A DNA stretch of 64,000 nucleotides, taken from Formosa haliotis (lineage in GTDB: Bacteria; Bacteroidota; Bacteroidia; Flavobacteriales; Flavobacteriaceae). The stretch spans positions 1,361,501 through 1,425,500 of the forward strand of contig NZ_BDEL01000001.1 of NCBI RefSeq assembly GCF_001685485.1, read 5' to 3'. Position 1 is the first letter of the stretch. Every line of letters starts with the position of its first letter. The notes beneath the pieces were generated by a model that was not told the origin of the DNA, did not search any database, and saw only the letters and a list, made by a program, of their open reading frames with translations. The translations under genes and the position numbers were made by a program. Shown here piece by piece: positions 55,184 to 64,000 of the stretch.

Positions 55184-56368
55184 TTATTTCACAATAAACT
55201 TAAACGACGTTTTTGTTGTATAAGTTTCTCCGGGGTTTAAAACCACTGAAGGAAAGTTTTTTTGATTAGGTGCATCTGGAAAGTGTTGTGTTTCTAAACA
55301 AAAACCAGTTCTGTGCCCATAAGTTCCTCCTTCAGGCATTGGTAAGGTGCCATCTAAGAAGTTTCCCGTATAAAATTGAATTCCAGGCTCATCAGTATAA
55401 ATCTCCATAAGTCGGCCACTTGCTTTATCGTAAGCTGAAGCCACTTGTCTCATGGTATCTTTTCCGCCATTTAACACCCAACAATGGTCGTAACCTTTTC
55501 CTAAGGTTAATTGCTCATTTTGCGTAGTAATGTCTTTCCCTATGGTTTTAGCTTTTCTAAAATCGAAAGGTGTCCCTTCAACATTTTTAATCTCTCCTGT
55601 TGGGATTAAAGTCGCATCAACAGGTAAATAAGCATCAGCATTAATCATCACTTCATGATCTAGAATGTCTTTTGTAAAATCTCCTGTTAAATTGAAATAT
55701 GCATGCTGGGTTAAATTTACCACGGTAGCTTTATCGGTCGTGGCTTTATAAGAAACCTCCAAAGCGTTATCTTTAGTAAGCGTGTAAACCACAGTTACCT
55801 TTAAGCTTCCAGGATACCCCTCTTCGCCATCTTTACTTAAATAGGTTAATTTTAAGGCTGATTCCTCTTCACCTTCAATAGGTTCTGCGGTCCAAACAAC
55901 GCGATCGAATCCATCAACACCACCGTGTAAATGATTAGGACCATCGTTAGTTGCTAAGGTATACTCATTTCCATTTAAAGTAAATTTCCCTTTAGCAATA
56001 CGGTTTCCAAAACGACCAATTAACGCACCAAAAAAAGGATTATCTTTTAAATAATCCTCTAAATTATCAAAACCTAAAACAACATTTTCAAAGGTACCAT
56101 TTTTATTAGGCACTTTTAACGAAGTAATTCTACCTCCGTAAGTGATCACATTCAATGTAACTCCATTAGCGTTTTTGAGTGTAAATTGATCTATAATTGT
56201 ACTATCTGGCATCACACCAAATTTAGATTTTTCAATAGTTAAATGTGCTTTCACTGCTATTTCTTTTTGGTCACTATCATGTTCTTTTTTTGTCTCTTTA
56301 CAACTCAGCGTTGCAATACTCATTAATAAAAAGAAAGCACAAGAGAAACTGGTCTTTAAAATTTTCAT
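55184..56368 (-). CDS. galM: Aldose 1-epimerase (galactose mutarotase), lipoprotein
   Basis: Start is placed at the ATG 56366-56368 (MKILKTSFSC), which leaves a 28-base gap to araA and a clean lipoprotein signal ending ATLSC followed by KETKKE; 394 residues. GalM motifs are present: YGGRITSLKVPNKNG, GRFGNRIAKGKF, NDGPNHLHGG (catalytic His), NLTQHAYFNLTGD (second His), and FCLETQHFPDAPN (Glu). It interconverts anomers of free aldoses such as arabinose or galactose. Being a lipoprotein it should act in the periplasm, providing the right anomer to the SSS symporter next to it. Confidence 0.92.
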   Translation of the reverse strand: MKILKTSFSCAFFLLMSIATLSCKETKKEHDSDQKEIAVKAHLTIEKSKFGVMPDSTIIDQFTLKNANGVTLNVITYGGRITSLKVPNKNGTFENVVLGFDNLEDYLKDNPFFGALIGRFGNRIAKGKFTLNGNEYTLATNDGPNHLHGGVDGFDRVVWTAEPIEGEEESALKLTYLSKDGEEGYPGSLKVTVVYTLTKDNALEVSYKATTDKATVVNLTQHAYFNLTGDFTKDILDHEVMINADAYLPVDATLIPTGEIKNVEGTPFDFRKAKTIGKDITTQNEQLTLGKGYDHCWVLNGGKDTMRQVASAYDKASGRLMEIYTDEPGIQFYTGNFLDGTLPMPEGGTYGHRTGFCLETQHFPDAPNQKNFPSVVLNPGETYTTKTSFKFIVK

Positions 56369-56396
56369 TTTCCTGTCATTTGGTTTGGTGAACAAT

Positions 56397-57890
56397 TTAA
56401 TGATTATAAAACGCTTCGTTGGTTTTAATAGCCATTTTAAAATTACTTAGCGTTGTATTTTCATCAATAACTAAGGATTCTATGTTGGCCATTTCAGCAA
56501 AATCTTCCATTTGTTCAACAGAAATATTTTCACTGTAACACGTGTGATGCGCTCCGCCACCTAAAATCCATGCCGTACAAGCTGTTTCAAAATCTGGTAA
56601 TGGTTTCCACATTACTCGAGCTACTGGTAAGTTAGGTAAGGCTTCTACCACTTCTTCTCCAATAGTTTTATTGATTAATAATCTAAATCGATTTCCAAAA
56701 TCCATTATACCAGCTACAAGAGAAGTGCCTGCTCTTCCATTAAAAACTAAACGCACAGGGTCTGCTTTTCCGCCAATTCCTAAAGGATGAATTTCGCAGG
56801 ATGGTTTATTTGCTGCTAAAACAGGATCAACTTCTAGCATATGCGACCCTAAAATCCTTGGTGCTGTTGGATCTAAATGATAGGTGTAGTCTTCCATAAA
56901 AGCATTACCCCCCTCTAAACCAGAACCCATCACTTTCATGACACGGGTTAATGCTGCCGTTTTCCAATCGCCTTCGCCAGCAAAGCCATAGCCTTTTTGC
57001 ATAAGACGTTGTACGGCGATGCCTGGCAATTGTTTAATACCGTGTAAATCTTCAAAAGTATCGCTAAAACCTTTAAAATTCCCATCTACTAAAAACTTCT
57101 CCAGACCTAATTCTATACGTGCCGATTCTATTAGAGATTGCCTGTCTTTCCCGCCTTCTAACAAAGAATCTGCCATATGATAAGAGGCTTCATATTCTTT
57201 AATTAGTGCATTTATAGCATCATCGGAAATGTTATTTATCACTGCTGCTAAATCACCTACAGCATAAGTATTTACTGAAAAACCAAACACTGTTTCTGCT
57301 TCCACTTTATCCCCATCGGTTACGGCAACATAACGCATATTATCTCCAAAACGCGCAAACTTTGCACCTTGCCAATCATCCCAACCAGCGGCTACTCGCG
57401 TCCAATCTCCGATTTTCTTTTGTACAGCATCTGTAGACCAATGGCCAACAACTACTTTTCTATTTTTACGCAAACGACTCACCATAAATCCAAATTCACG
57501 ATCACCATGCGCCGATTGATTTAAATTCATAAAATCCATATCGATGGTTCCCCAAGGGATATCGCGATTAAACTGAGTATGTAAATGCAACATGGGCTTT
57601 TGAAGTGCTGTAAGTCCGCGAATCCACATTTTTGCTGGAGAGAAGGTATGCATCCAAGTGATGATTCCTATGCAATTCTTTTCTTGATTGGCAGCGGTTA
57701 AGGTTTCGTAAATTTCTTCAGAAGATTTTACTGTTGGCTTAAAAATAATTTGAACAGGAATTGCTTTAGAGTCATTTAAAGCTTCTGCAATAATGGTTGA
57801 ATTTTTGGCCACTTGGGTTAAGGTTTCTTCTCCGTATAAATCCTGACTACCAGTTATAAACCAAACTTCCTTTTTAGAAATATCTATCAT
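56397..57890 (-). CDS. araA: L-arabinose isomerase
   Basis: The 497-residue cytoplasmic enzyme is full length: [16 protein letters not shown] at the start, [54 protein letters not shown] (Glu about 306), MEDYTYH (Glu about 331), HMLEVDP and [10 protein letters not shown]. The paired Glu and His residues bind the metal. It converts L-arabinose to L-ribulose. It sits between araD (20 bases) and galM. Confidence 0.97.
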   Translation of the reverse strand: MIDISKKEVWFITGSQDLYGEETLTQVAKNSTIIAEALNDSKAIPVQIIFKPTVKSSEEIYETLTAANQEKNCIGIITWMHTFSPAKMWIRGLTALQKPMLHLHTQFNRDIPWGTIDMDFMNLNQSAHGDREFGFMVSRLRKNRKVVVGHWSTDAVQKKIGDWTRVAAGWDDWQGAKFARFGDNMRYVAVTDGDKVEAETVFGFSVNTYAVGDLAAVINNISDDAINALIKEYEASYHMADSLLEGGKDRQSLIESARIELGLEKFLVDGNFKGFSDTFEDLHGIKQLPGIAVQRLMQKGYGFAGEGDWKTAALTRVMKVMGSGLEGGNAFMEDYTYHLDPTAPRILGSHMLEVDPVLAANKPSCEIHPLGIGGKADPVRLVFNGRAGTSLVAGIMDFGNRFRLLINKTIGEEVVEALPNLPVARVMWKPLPDFETACTAWILGGGAHHTCYSENISVEQMEDFAEMANIESLVIDENTTLSNFKMAIKTNEAFYNH

Positions 57891-57910
57891 TTTTGACTAT
57901 TTTTTTATTG

Positions 57911-58612
57911 TTACTGACCGTAATATGAGTTTGCACCGTGCTTACGTTCATAATGTTTTTTAATTAATGAATCTTTTAATCTTGGGGCATTGGGATTAAT
58001 TTGTCTTGTTAAATAAGCCATTTCTGCAATGACCTCTAGTACTTTGCTATTATAAACAGCCTTTGCCGCATTTTTTCCCCAAGCAAAAGGGCCATGATTA
58101 CCAATAAGGATCATTTCCACTTCTTTATAAGAAAGCTGTTTATCTTTAAAACACTCTAAAATTTGAATGCCTGTATTGTGTTCGTAATTCCCTTCAATAA
58201 GATCATCGCGCATGGGTGGCGCACAAGGAATATCGGCCGTTAAATGATCGGCATGGGTGGTACCAAAAATGGGAATGTCTAATTGCGATTGTGCCCAAGC
58301 CACAGAATAGGTCGCATGTGTATGCGCAATACCTCCAATTTCTACCCAATTTTTATACAGATATGCGTGTGTTTTGGTATCTGAAGAAGGCCTCATAGAC
58401 CCTTCAATAATATTATTATCAAAATCGACAATAACGATATCCTCTGGTTTTAAAACCTCGTAGGCAACACCACTTGGTTTAATAGCAAACACACCATTTT
58501 CTCTATCAACCGCACTTACGTTTCCAAAAGTATACACGACTAAGTTCAAAGCATTTAATTGCATATTCGCTTCGTAGCATTCTTCCTTAAGTAATTTATA
58601 TTTAGAACTCAT
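57911..58612 (-). CDS. araD: L-ribulose-5-phosphate 4-epimerase
   Basis: Start is placed at the ATG 58610-58612 (MSSKYKLLKEE), 4 bases after the araB stop; an upstream ATG would overlap araB. The 233-residue protein is a class II aldolase-type epimerase: GNVSAVDRENGVFAIKPSGV, the zinc-site HTHATYSVAWAQ and GTTHADH (His ligands), and LIGNHGPFAWGK. It makes D-xylulose 5-phosphate for the pentose phosphate pathway. Confidence 0.95.
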   Translation of the reverse strand: MSSKYKLLKEECYEANMQLNALNLVVYTFGNVSAVDRENGVFAIKPSGVAYEVLKPEDIVIVDFDNNIIEGSMRPSSDTKTHAYLYKNWVEIGGIAHTHATYSVAWAQSQLDIPIFGTTHADHLTADIPCAPPMRDDLIEGNYEHNTGIQILECFKDKQLSYKEVEMILIGNHGPFAWGKNAAKAVYNSKVLEVIAEMAYLTRQINPNAPRLKDSLIKKHYERKHGANSYYGQ

Positions 58613-58616
58613 AATT

Positions 58617-60287
58617 TTACTTTTTAATGGTTTTTTCAACAAACTCAGCCAATTCCTTATACGATTCCATTAAGGCAGCATAGGTTTCAACTTCATTAGC
58701 TTTAGGATAATATTCAGCTTCAAAATCACTTCCCATAACCTTACTAGCTTCAATAACATCTTTATAAATACCAGCGGCAACAGCAGCATAGATAGCGGCT
58801 CCTAAAGCGGGTGCTTGATCGGATTCGGCAACTTTTATTGGTCTATTTAATACATTGGCTAAAGTTTGCATGATGAATGGCGACTTTCTAGCCACACCAC
58901 CAATACCAATAACAGATTCTATTTTCACGCCTTCGCTTTCAAATCGATCTACAATCATTTTAGAACCAAAACAAATGGCATTTACCAAAGCTTTAAAAAT
59001 ATGCGGGGCTTTAGTTCCTAATGACAGCCCTGATAATGCAGCCTTAAGCTCTTGGTTGGCATCGGGCGTGCGCCTTCCGTTAACCCAATCTAATGCCATA
59101 GGTACTGCTACAGCATGTGGTATTTTTTCTGCTTGTTCGGCTAAAGTTCTAATAAATTTAGCATCCAGTTCTTCTTGAAGTTTCTGCTTTTGATCTTCCG
59201 TCAATATGGTTGAAGTCATAACCAAATTATCTATTGGCCAATACAAGATACTTTTAAACCAAGCCAATACATCTCCAAATGCAGATTGTCCTGCCTCTAA
59301 ACCAATCATGCCAGGAATTACCGAACCATCAACTTGACCGCAAATTCCTTTAACACAGATATCGCCCAGTGTCTCATACGAAGAGACCATAATATCGCAG
59401 GTTGAAGTTCCCATAACACGCACTAAAGTATTGTTGTCTACTTTGGCACCCACAGCTCCAGAATGCGCATCGAAGGTACCTACAGCAATCACACATTTTG
59501 TAGACAAGCCTAATTTTGTAGCCCAAGCTTCATTTAAATGTCCAGCGATTTCATTAGAAGTAAACGTATCATCATACAAACGATCTCTTAAATCTGATAA
59601 ATACGGATCTAATTTAGACAGGAATTCTTTGGCAGGTAAACCTCCCCAGCTTTCATGCCACATGGCTTTATGCCCTGCTGCACAACGGCTTCTTTTAAAG
59701 CTTTTTAAATCCTTATTATCGGCTAATAAATAGGTGATAAAATCGCAATGCTCCATCCAAGTATAAGCAGCTTCCTTAACAGCTGTATCTTCCCTTGCAA
59801 TGTGTAATATTTTTGCCCAAAACCATTCTGAAGAATAAATACCACCTTCATATTTTGTGTAATCTTCTCCTCCCCAGGATCTAGCCAATTCATTAATCTC
59901 GTTGGCTTCCTTTACCGAGGTATGGTCTTTCCAAAGTACCATCATGGCATTTGGATTTTCTTTAAAACCATCAACCAAAGCTAATGGCACCCCTGCTTCA
60001 TTTAAAGGCATTGGCGACGAACCCGTGGTATCGATACAGATCCCCGAAACGGTTTCTGGGTTTACTTCACTTTGCTTAACAACCGAAGTTATGGTGTGTT
60101 CCAAACCTTCAATATGATCTAGAGGATGTTGCCTAAACAAATTCTCACTAGGGTTGCAATATTGCTGTGCTTTCCATCTTGGGTACCAGTAAACTTCCGA
60201 TGCCAATTCGGCACCATTTTGAGTATCTATTAAAACGGCTCTTACAGAATCGGATCCATAATCTAAGCCTATTACGTATGTTTTCAT
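58617..60287 (-). CDS. araB: Ribulokinase (FGGY kinase)
   Basis: The 556-residue protein is an AraB-type FGGY kinase: YVIGLDYGSDSVRAVLID (phosphate 1), GICIDTTGSSPMPLNEAG, GTFDAHSGAVGAKV with the catalytic Asp, VRVMGTSTCDIMV and GIGGVARKSPFIMQTLANVL. It phosphorylates L-ribulose. It is first in araB-araD-araA-galM-SSS, and a candidate operator lies 49-67 bases upstream of the ATG. Confidence 0.96.
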   Translation of the reverse strand: MKTYVIGLDYGSDSVRAVLIDTQNGAELASEVYWYPRWKAQQYCNPSENLFRQHPLDHIEGLEHTITSVVKQSEVNPETVSGICIDTTGSSPMPLNEAGVPLALVDGFKENPNAMMVLWKDHTSVKEANEINELARSWGGEDYTKYEGGIYSSEWFWAKILHIAREDTAVKEAAYTWMEHCDFITYLLADNKDLKSFKRSRCAAGHKAMWHESWGGLPAKEFLSKLDPYLSDLRDRLYDDTFTSNEIAGHLNEAWATKLGLSTKCVIAVGTFDAHSGAVGAKVDNNTLVRVMGTSTCDIMVSSYETLGDICVKGICGQVDGSVIPGMIGLEAGQSAFGDVLAWFKSILYWPIDNLVMTSTILTEDQKQKLQEELDAKFIRTLAEQAEKIPHAVAVPMALDWVNGRRTPDANQELKAALSGLSLGTKAPHIFKALVNAICFGSKMIVDRFESEGVKIESVIGIGGVARKSPFIMQTLANVLNRPIKVAESDQAPALGAAIYAAVAAGIYKDVIEASKVMGSDFEAEYYPKANEVETYAALMESYKELAEFVEKTIKK

Positions 60288-60335
60288 TTTTTTTATTGGT
60301 TTCCTACATCACAAATATAAATGATAAATTTAAAC

Positions 60336-60354
60336 AAGTGTCAATAATACACTT
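60336..60354 (-). promoter_or_regulatory. Inverted repeat upstream of araB, candidate arabinose operator
   Basis: AAGTGT (60336-60341), a 7-base spacer CAATAAT and ACACTT (60349-60354) form a perfect 6-bp inverted repeat. It is unlike the pectin palindrome. A Nudix-related AraR repressor of arabinose genes is described for Bacteroides and could bind such a site; no araR gene is in the window, so the regulator is unassigned. Confidence 0.55.
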
Positions 60355-60423
60355 ACATTTTGAATTAAAATATTATTTATTGAATTATTAAATTTTATTT
60401 TGAATTAATTCTATATCAGACTT

Positions 60424-61371
60424 TTAATAAAACTGAAAAATGGGTTTTCCTGTATCATCAAATATTACTTCCATAATTCTAGCGTGCCTATTTGGATCGT
60501 ATAAGGGGTCGCCTTCTATTTTTTCATAATCTCTAGCGTGGTAAACACAAATTGGCGTACCATCCTCTGCTACGGTAAAACTATTATGTCCAGCACCGTA
60601 GATGTTTTTATTATAGTCGGACTGCAGCACAGGGTATCTTGATTTTGTCCAAGAATTTCGGTCCATTAAATCGGCATTTTCATCGGCTTCCATTAAGCCC
60701 ATGCAATAGCAAGCTCCTGTTGCACTTGCCGAAAAGGTTATATAAATCTTCCCTTTATTTTTTATAACTGCAGGGCCTTCATTCACCCAAAAATCAACAC
60801 GCTCCCAATCGTAATCTGGCGTAGTAAGCATGAATTGCGCTGTTTTTAATTTAATAGGCGATTCCATTTCTGCTAAATACAAATTTGAAGCAGCGAATTG
60901 CCCGCCGGTCTTTTCTGCCCAGCAGAAATACCTTTTACCCGCATTTTCAAATACAGTCCCATCCAACGAAAAATCGACAAAGGTTTTATTATCCCCATCT
61001 GCCGCTTGCATTTGTCCGAGCTCTGTCCAGTCATCGTTTAAAGGATCTTGACCTTTACATTCCAAAACATAAGGACGTAATTTCCAGATATCATCCACCT
61101 CACTGGCAGCAAAATAGATATACCATTTACCATCTAAATAATGTATTTCTGGCGCCCAAACATGCTGACTCATGGGCCCTGTTTCATGTTTTTCCCAAAT
61201 TATAAACGTCTCGGCTTCTTGCAAGCCATTTAAAGTTTTAGACCGCCTAAGTTCTATACTATCGTAAGCAGGCACCGACCCTGTAAAATAGTAATACCCA
61301 TCTGTATGTTTGTAAATAAACGGATCGGCACGTTGTTCAACGATAGGATTGTTGTTTCGAGTAGTATCCAT
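60424..61371 (-). CDS. Cytoplasmic GH43-family arabinosidase
   Basis: The 315-residue protein has no signal peptide and is a single five-bladed GH43 propeller. Catalytic positions: Asp in EQRADPFIYKH (about 16), Asp in FVDFSLDGTVF (about 135) and Glu in FWVNEGPAVIKN (about 198). It also shows WAPEIHYLDGKWYIYFAAS and YGAGHNSF. It would act inside the cell on short arabino-oligosaccharides brought in by the MFS transporter whose stop codon directly precedes it. Arabinose released would feed araBAD. Confidence 0.9.
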   Translation of the reverse strand: MDTTRNNNPIVEQRADPFIYKHTDGYYYFTGSVPAYDSIELRRSKTLNGLQEAETFIIWEKHETGPMSQHVWAPEIHYLDGKWYIYFAASEVDDIWKLRPYVLECKGQDPLNDDWTELGQMQAADGDNKTFVDFSLDGTVFENAGKRYFCWAEKTGGQFAASNLYLAEMESPIKLKTAQFMLTTPDYDWERVDFWVNEGPAVIKNKGKIYITFSASATGACYCMGLMEADENADLMDRNSWTKSRYPVLQSDYNKNIYGAGHNSFTVAEDGTPICVYHARDYEKIEGDPLYDPNRHARIMEVIFDDTGKPIFQFY

Positions 61372-61372
61372 T

Positions 61373-62716
61373 TTATATGTTTAATTTCGTTTTTATAGTC
61401 TCATAGTAGGTGTCTGTAATTTTGTAACGAAACATTAATCCGCCCATAATCACGTGAAATATTCCTGGGATAACTGTTAACATTAACGCTATTCCCCAAA
61501 GCGCATAATCACTTTGTGTATCTGCTTTTGGTACATATTCAAAAAAGTCTAATAAATACCCTACCACAGCACCTGCGATGCCCATTCCAAATTTTTGAGC
61601 GAAAGAAATCCCTCCAAAAGACAAGCCCGATACACGTTTCCCGGATTCTGCATGACCGTAATCAACGGCTTCTGCAATAGCCGACCAAAAAACTGGAGCA
61701 TGTAAATCCACCACAAACGATAAGATAAAATACAAAACGTAAGCAATCATGATATCACCTGGTTTTACAAAAAGCAACATTATTAAGCTAATAACACCAA
61801 CAGCTAATTGGGACCATTTAAACAGTTTTACTTTACAATATCGCTTTGTAATGTACGTAGAGGCTGGCATGGCCAAAATTGCGGCTGTAACCCCTGTAGC
61901 CATAAAAGTAGATTGTACGCTCGCATCGCCACCTAAAAAATATTTGGCATAAAAAATGGCAACCGAGTTACGAATAACATAACCCACGGTACCAAAAAAA
62001 CAAACCCCAAACAATAAAGTCCATTGCCCATTTTTAATGAGCAGTTTAAACTGTTCTTTTAAAGGTTTATCTTCAACTTTATGCTCAACACGTTCTTTAG
62101 TAGTAAAAAAACAGAATAGCAATAATGCTGTGCCCAATAAAGCCATAATACCCATAGCTAGTTGATACCCCTTGCCAATATCATCTTTACCTAGTTTTTC
62201 TGCTAAAATGGGTACCACAATCGACACTAAAAACGCCGCAATTTTAGCAAAAAATAGACGATATCCATTCGCAGATAACCGCTCTTTAGGGTCGCTAGTT
62301 AAAACACCTATTAAAGAAATGTAGGGTATGGTTACCGAAGTAAACATGATGGTAACAAATATGTAGGTTACATAAGCATAAATCATTTTACCAGCATAAT
62401 CGAAATCTGGTGTAGAAAAGGTTAAGAAAACTGAAATCCCAAAAGGCACGGCTAAAAACAAGAAATAATGTCTATACCTCCCCCATTTGGTTGATACTTT
62501 ATCGGTTATAAGTCCCATTAAAGGATCGGTAATCGCATCAATAAGCCTTACCAGCAGAAACAAAACCGCCATATCCTTTGGCTTTAGTCCAAATACATCG
62601 GTATAGAAAAAAGTAATAATAAGGAACATGGATGATATGACCACATTTACAGCGGCGTCCCCAGAACCATATCCAACTTTTTCAAGTACGCTTAACTTTT
62701 GATTTTCTGATTTCAT
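61373..62716 (-). CDS. MFS transporter, GPH (glycoside-pentoside-hexuronide) type
   Basis: The 447-residue protein has 12 predicted membrane segments and GPH-family marks: VGYGSGDAAVNVV at the start, RLIDAITDPLMGLITDK, WGRYRHYFLF, and VVDLHAPVFWSAIAEAVDYGHAESGKR (quoted in part; the VDYGE-like motif reads VDYGHAESG). Such symporters carry oligosaccharides or pentosides with a cation. It lies between the GH127-type gene and the cytoplasmic GH43, one base from the latter, so arabino-oligosaccharides are the likely cargo. Confidence 0.88.
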   Translation of the reverse strand: MKSENQKLSVLEKVGYGSGDAAVNVVISSMFLIITFFYTDVFGLKPKDMAVLFLLVRLIDAITDPLMGLITDKVSTKWGRYRHYFLFLAVPFGISVFLTFSTPDFDYAGKMIYAYVTYIFVTIMFTSVTIPYISLIGVLTSDPKERLSANGYRLFFAKIAAFLVSIVVPILAEKLGKDDIGKGYQLAMGIMALLGTALLLFCFFTTKERVEHKVEDKPLKEQFKLLIKNGQWTLLFGVCFFGTVGYVIRNSVAIFYAKYFLGGDASVQSTFMATGVTAAILAMPASTYITKRYCKVKLFKWSQLAVGVISLIMLLFVKPGDIMIAYVLYFILSFVVDLHAPVFWSAIAEAVDYGHAESGKRVSGLSFGGISFAQKFGMGIAGAVVGYLLDFFEYVPKADTQSDYALWGIALMLTVIPGIFHVIMGGLMFRYKITDTYYETIKTKLNI

Positions 62717-62800
62717 ATGTTTAAAAAAATACTACCGTTAACCTTTTTTAAATCTGTCCCCGATTAGTGATTAATACTTATATTTTTAACTCCATTTTTT

Positions 62801-64000
62801 TTAATCTACAGCTACGTTTATTAATCGCACACCATAAATACCTGCGGTTACCGAGCCTAATTCTGCTTCAAAACGCAATTTTAAAATGTCGTTTGACTTC
62901 GCTAAATCTGCTGGAATTTCATAATCAACATAAAAAAACACATCGCCTTTATCCCCTTTTAGTTTGGGATTAGCAATTTGTTTTCCATTGATTAAAATTT
63001 TAAAATTTCGATTGGCATCTTTACCAAAATAAGTAACACGTAAAGCTTTAGCAGCCTTATCTTTATTTTTCAACTGATAACTAAACCAACCGGTCGCATC
63101 ACGCCAATGTCTGTTTTGATTTACTCCTGTATGAGACTGATTAGATTCAATGCCGTGATCGGATTCTGGTTGTTGTTCTCCAGGCGCAATAAAATCTACC
63201 GTTATGGCTCTTAAATAGGCTTCAGCCTTTTGCTTTTCTGCCAATGTTTGTTGCATTTTCTCAAGCCCTTTTGGGGTTTCTTTTTTGAAATATATGGCAT
63301 AACGCTTTTCGTGAATTTTATAAAAAGGCTGCAATATTAAATGCTTATATGCCGAAGGCTGTATTAAATCTTCAGCTGAAAATTCTAATGGTTTTCCTGA
63401 AACTGCTTTAATTTTAGTTAAGATATTTTCATTCTTTTCAGATACAAACATCGGTGCTTCCGTTAAAGGTAAAAATGGTCCTGAAGCCACATGCCCGCCT
63501 CGACTATCATCTGCAAATAGTCCGTCTTGATTGGCATCACCTGTAACAGCTGCTAAAACAATGGGGCCATATTTAACAGAGACATAACCCGATTGATCTG
63601 GAATGTCTTCAACACTTAAATGCATAGGCACTTCCATTTTAATGATATCGCCGTTTTTCCAAACTCTTCGAATAGGAATATAAGTTCCAGGAGTTCCAGC
63701 TATATTTTGAGGTTTACCATTTAAATACAACTTTAGCATTCCTGCGTTTACCCACTCCGGATAGCGTAACATGAGTGTCGCTTGAACATTCTTTTTACTC
63801 GACCAAACTAATTCGGTTGAAGGCACTTCTGGAAAGTCTGTATTTTGTGTTAGGGTTGCACCTTTTTCATTCCAAGAAACCTGAGAAGGTATAAATAAAT
63901 TTACATACAAAGCATCCTTATGATTTGCGTAAATTAATTCGTTATACTTGGTATGATTCTCCATGCCCGAGCCTACACAGCACCAAAAACTAGTTTCTGG
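62801..64000 (-). CDS. GH127/GH146-type beta-L-arabinofuranosidase (N-terminus cut by window edge)
   Basis: The frame is open from the window end, covering 399 residues of the C-terminal part. The first visible residues, PETSFWCCVGSGMENHTKY, hold the zinc-binding Cys pair and correspond to FWCCVGTGFENQAKY in the other GH127 protein here. After the family's beta domains this copy has an additional C-terminal beta-sandwich (about 255-399 of the visible part: RHWRDATGWFSYQL, ITYFGKD-like RVTYFGKDANRNFKILING) that the 45732-47666 protein lacks. It leads into the MFS and GH43 genes and presumably supplies arabinose oligomers or monomers to them. Confidence 0.88.
   Translation of the reverse strand, partial: PETSFWCCVGSGMENHTKYNELIYANHKDALYVNLFIPSQVSWNEKGATLTQNTDFPEVPSTELVWSSKKNVQATLMLRYPEWVNAGMLKLYLNGKPQNIAGTPGTYIPIRRVWKNGDIIKMEVPMHLSVEDIPDQSGYVSVKYGPIVLAAVTGDANQDGLFADDSRGGHVASGPFLPLTEAPMFVSEKNENILTKIKAVSGKPLEFSAEDLIQPSAYKHLILQPFYKIHEKRYAIYFKKETPKGLEKMQQTLAEKQKAEAYLRAITVDFIAPGEQQPESDHGIESNQSHTGVNQNRHWRDATGWFSYQLKNKDKAAKALRVTYFGKDANRNFKILINGKQIANPKLKGDKGDVFFYVDYEIPADLAKSNDILKLRFEAELGSVTAGIYGVRLINVAVD

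Noticed and set aside
1-64000. CRISPR arrays, transposases, integrases, tRNA-associated attachment sites, toxin-antitoxin or defence genes
   Set aside because: None seen on either strand; nearly all sequence is accounted for by carbohydrate genes and short spacers.

Overview
This window is one continuous pectin-utilisation region from an AT-rich member of the Bacteroidetes, almost certainly a flavobacterium. The evidence is two SusC/SusD pairs, C-terminal type IX secretion (T9SS) sorting domains, lipoproteins with acid-rich Bacteroidetes export signals, AT-rich gene starts without Shine-Dalgarno sequences, and promoters of the TTTG-N19-TAnnTTTG type. A marine origin is possible but is only inference; genus cannot be called. 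No tRNA, rRNA, CRISPR array, integrase or insertion sequence was seen.

Layout. Positions 1-7.6 kb hold three T9SS-secreted proteins: a CBM-like protein cut by the window edge, a very large modular pectin methylesterase (CE8) and a pectate lyase (PL1). From 8 to 22.5 kb on the + strand lie SusC, SusD, a beta-helix surface lipoprotein, a PL1 lyase split by frameshift from a CE8 esterase, then GH28, a DUF4861-like lipoprotein, GH105 and GH43. A PL10 lyase (-) and a LacI regulator (+) follow. From 26.4 to 36.1 kb on the - strand a second SusC/SusD unit carries a hydrolase, a PL10-CE8 bifunctional enzyme, a CE12 acetylesterase and another esterase. A second LacI regulator follows, then the uronate catabolic operon kduI-kduD-uxaC-exuT-uxaB-uxaA (-). 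From 45.7 to 64 kb the focus shifts to arabinan and side chains: GH127, GH43 and GH97 enzymes, araB-araD-araA-galM with an SSS symporter, a cytoplasmic GH43 with an MFS sugar importer, and a second GH127-type enzyme cut by the right edge.

How it works together (family knowledge plus inference). Secreted CE8, PL1 and PL10 enzymes demethylate and cut homogalacturonan; the SusC/SusD pairs import oligomers; periplasmic GH28, GH105 and CE12 finish them to monomers. Galacturonate goes through UxaC-UxaB-UxaA and the unsaturated uronate through KduI-KduD, both ending at 2-keto-3-deoxygluconate. The kinase and aldolase that follow are not in the window. Arabinan is trimmed by GH43/GH127 and arabinose enters the pentose phosphate pathway through AraA-AraB-AraD.

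The most notable signal is regulatory: a palindrome close to TGTAATCGATTACA recurs at nine places. At seven of them it lies directly downstream of a TAnnTTTG-like -7 element, in front of the PL1, CE8, both SusC, GH28, PL10 and kduI genes. Two paralogous LacI regulators in the window are the obvious candidates to bind it. A second, different inverted repeat (AAGTGT-N7-ACACTT) precedes araB. A caution: four genes are broken or lack a good start because of single-base deficits in A or T runs, which looks either like systematic homopolymer under-calling in the assembly or like slippage-dependent expression.
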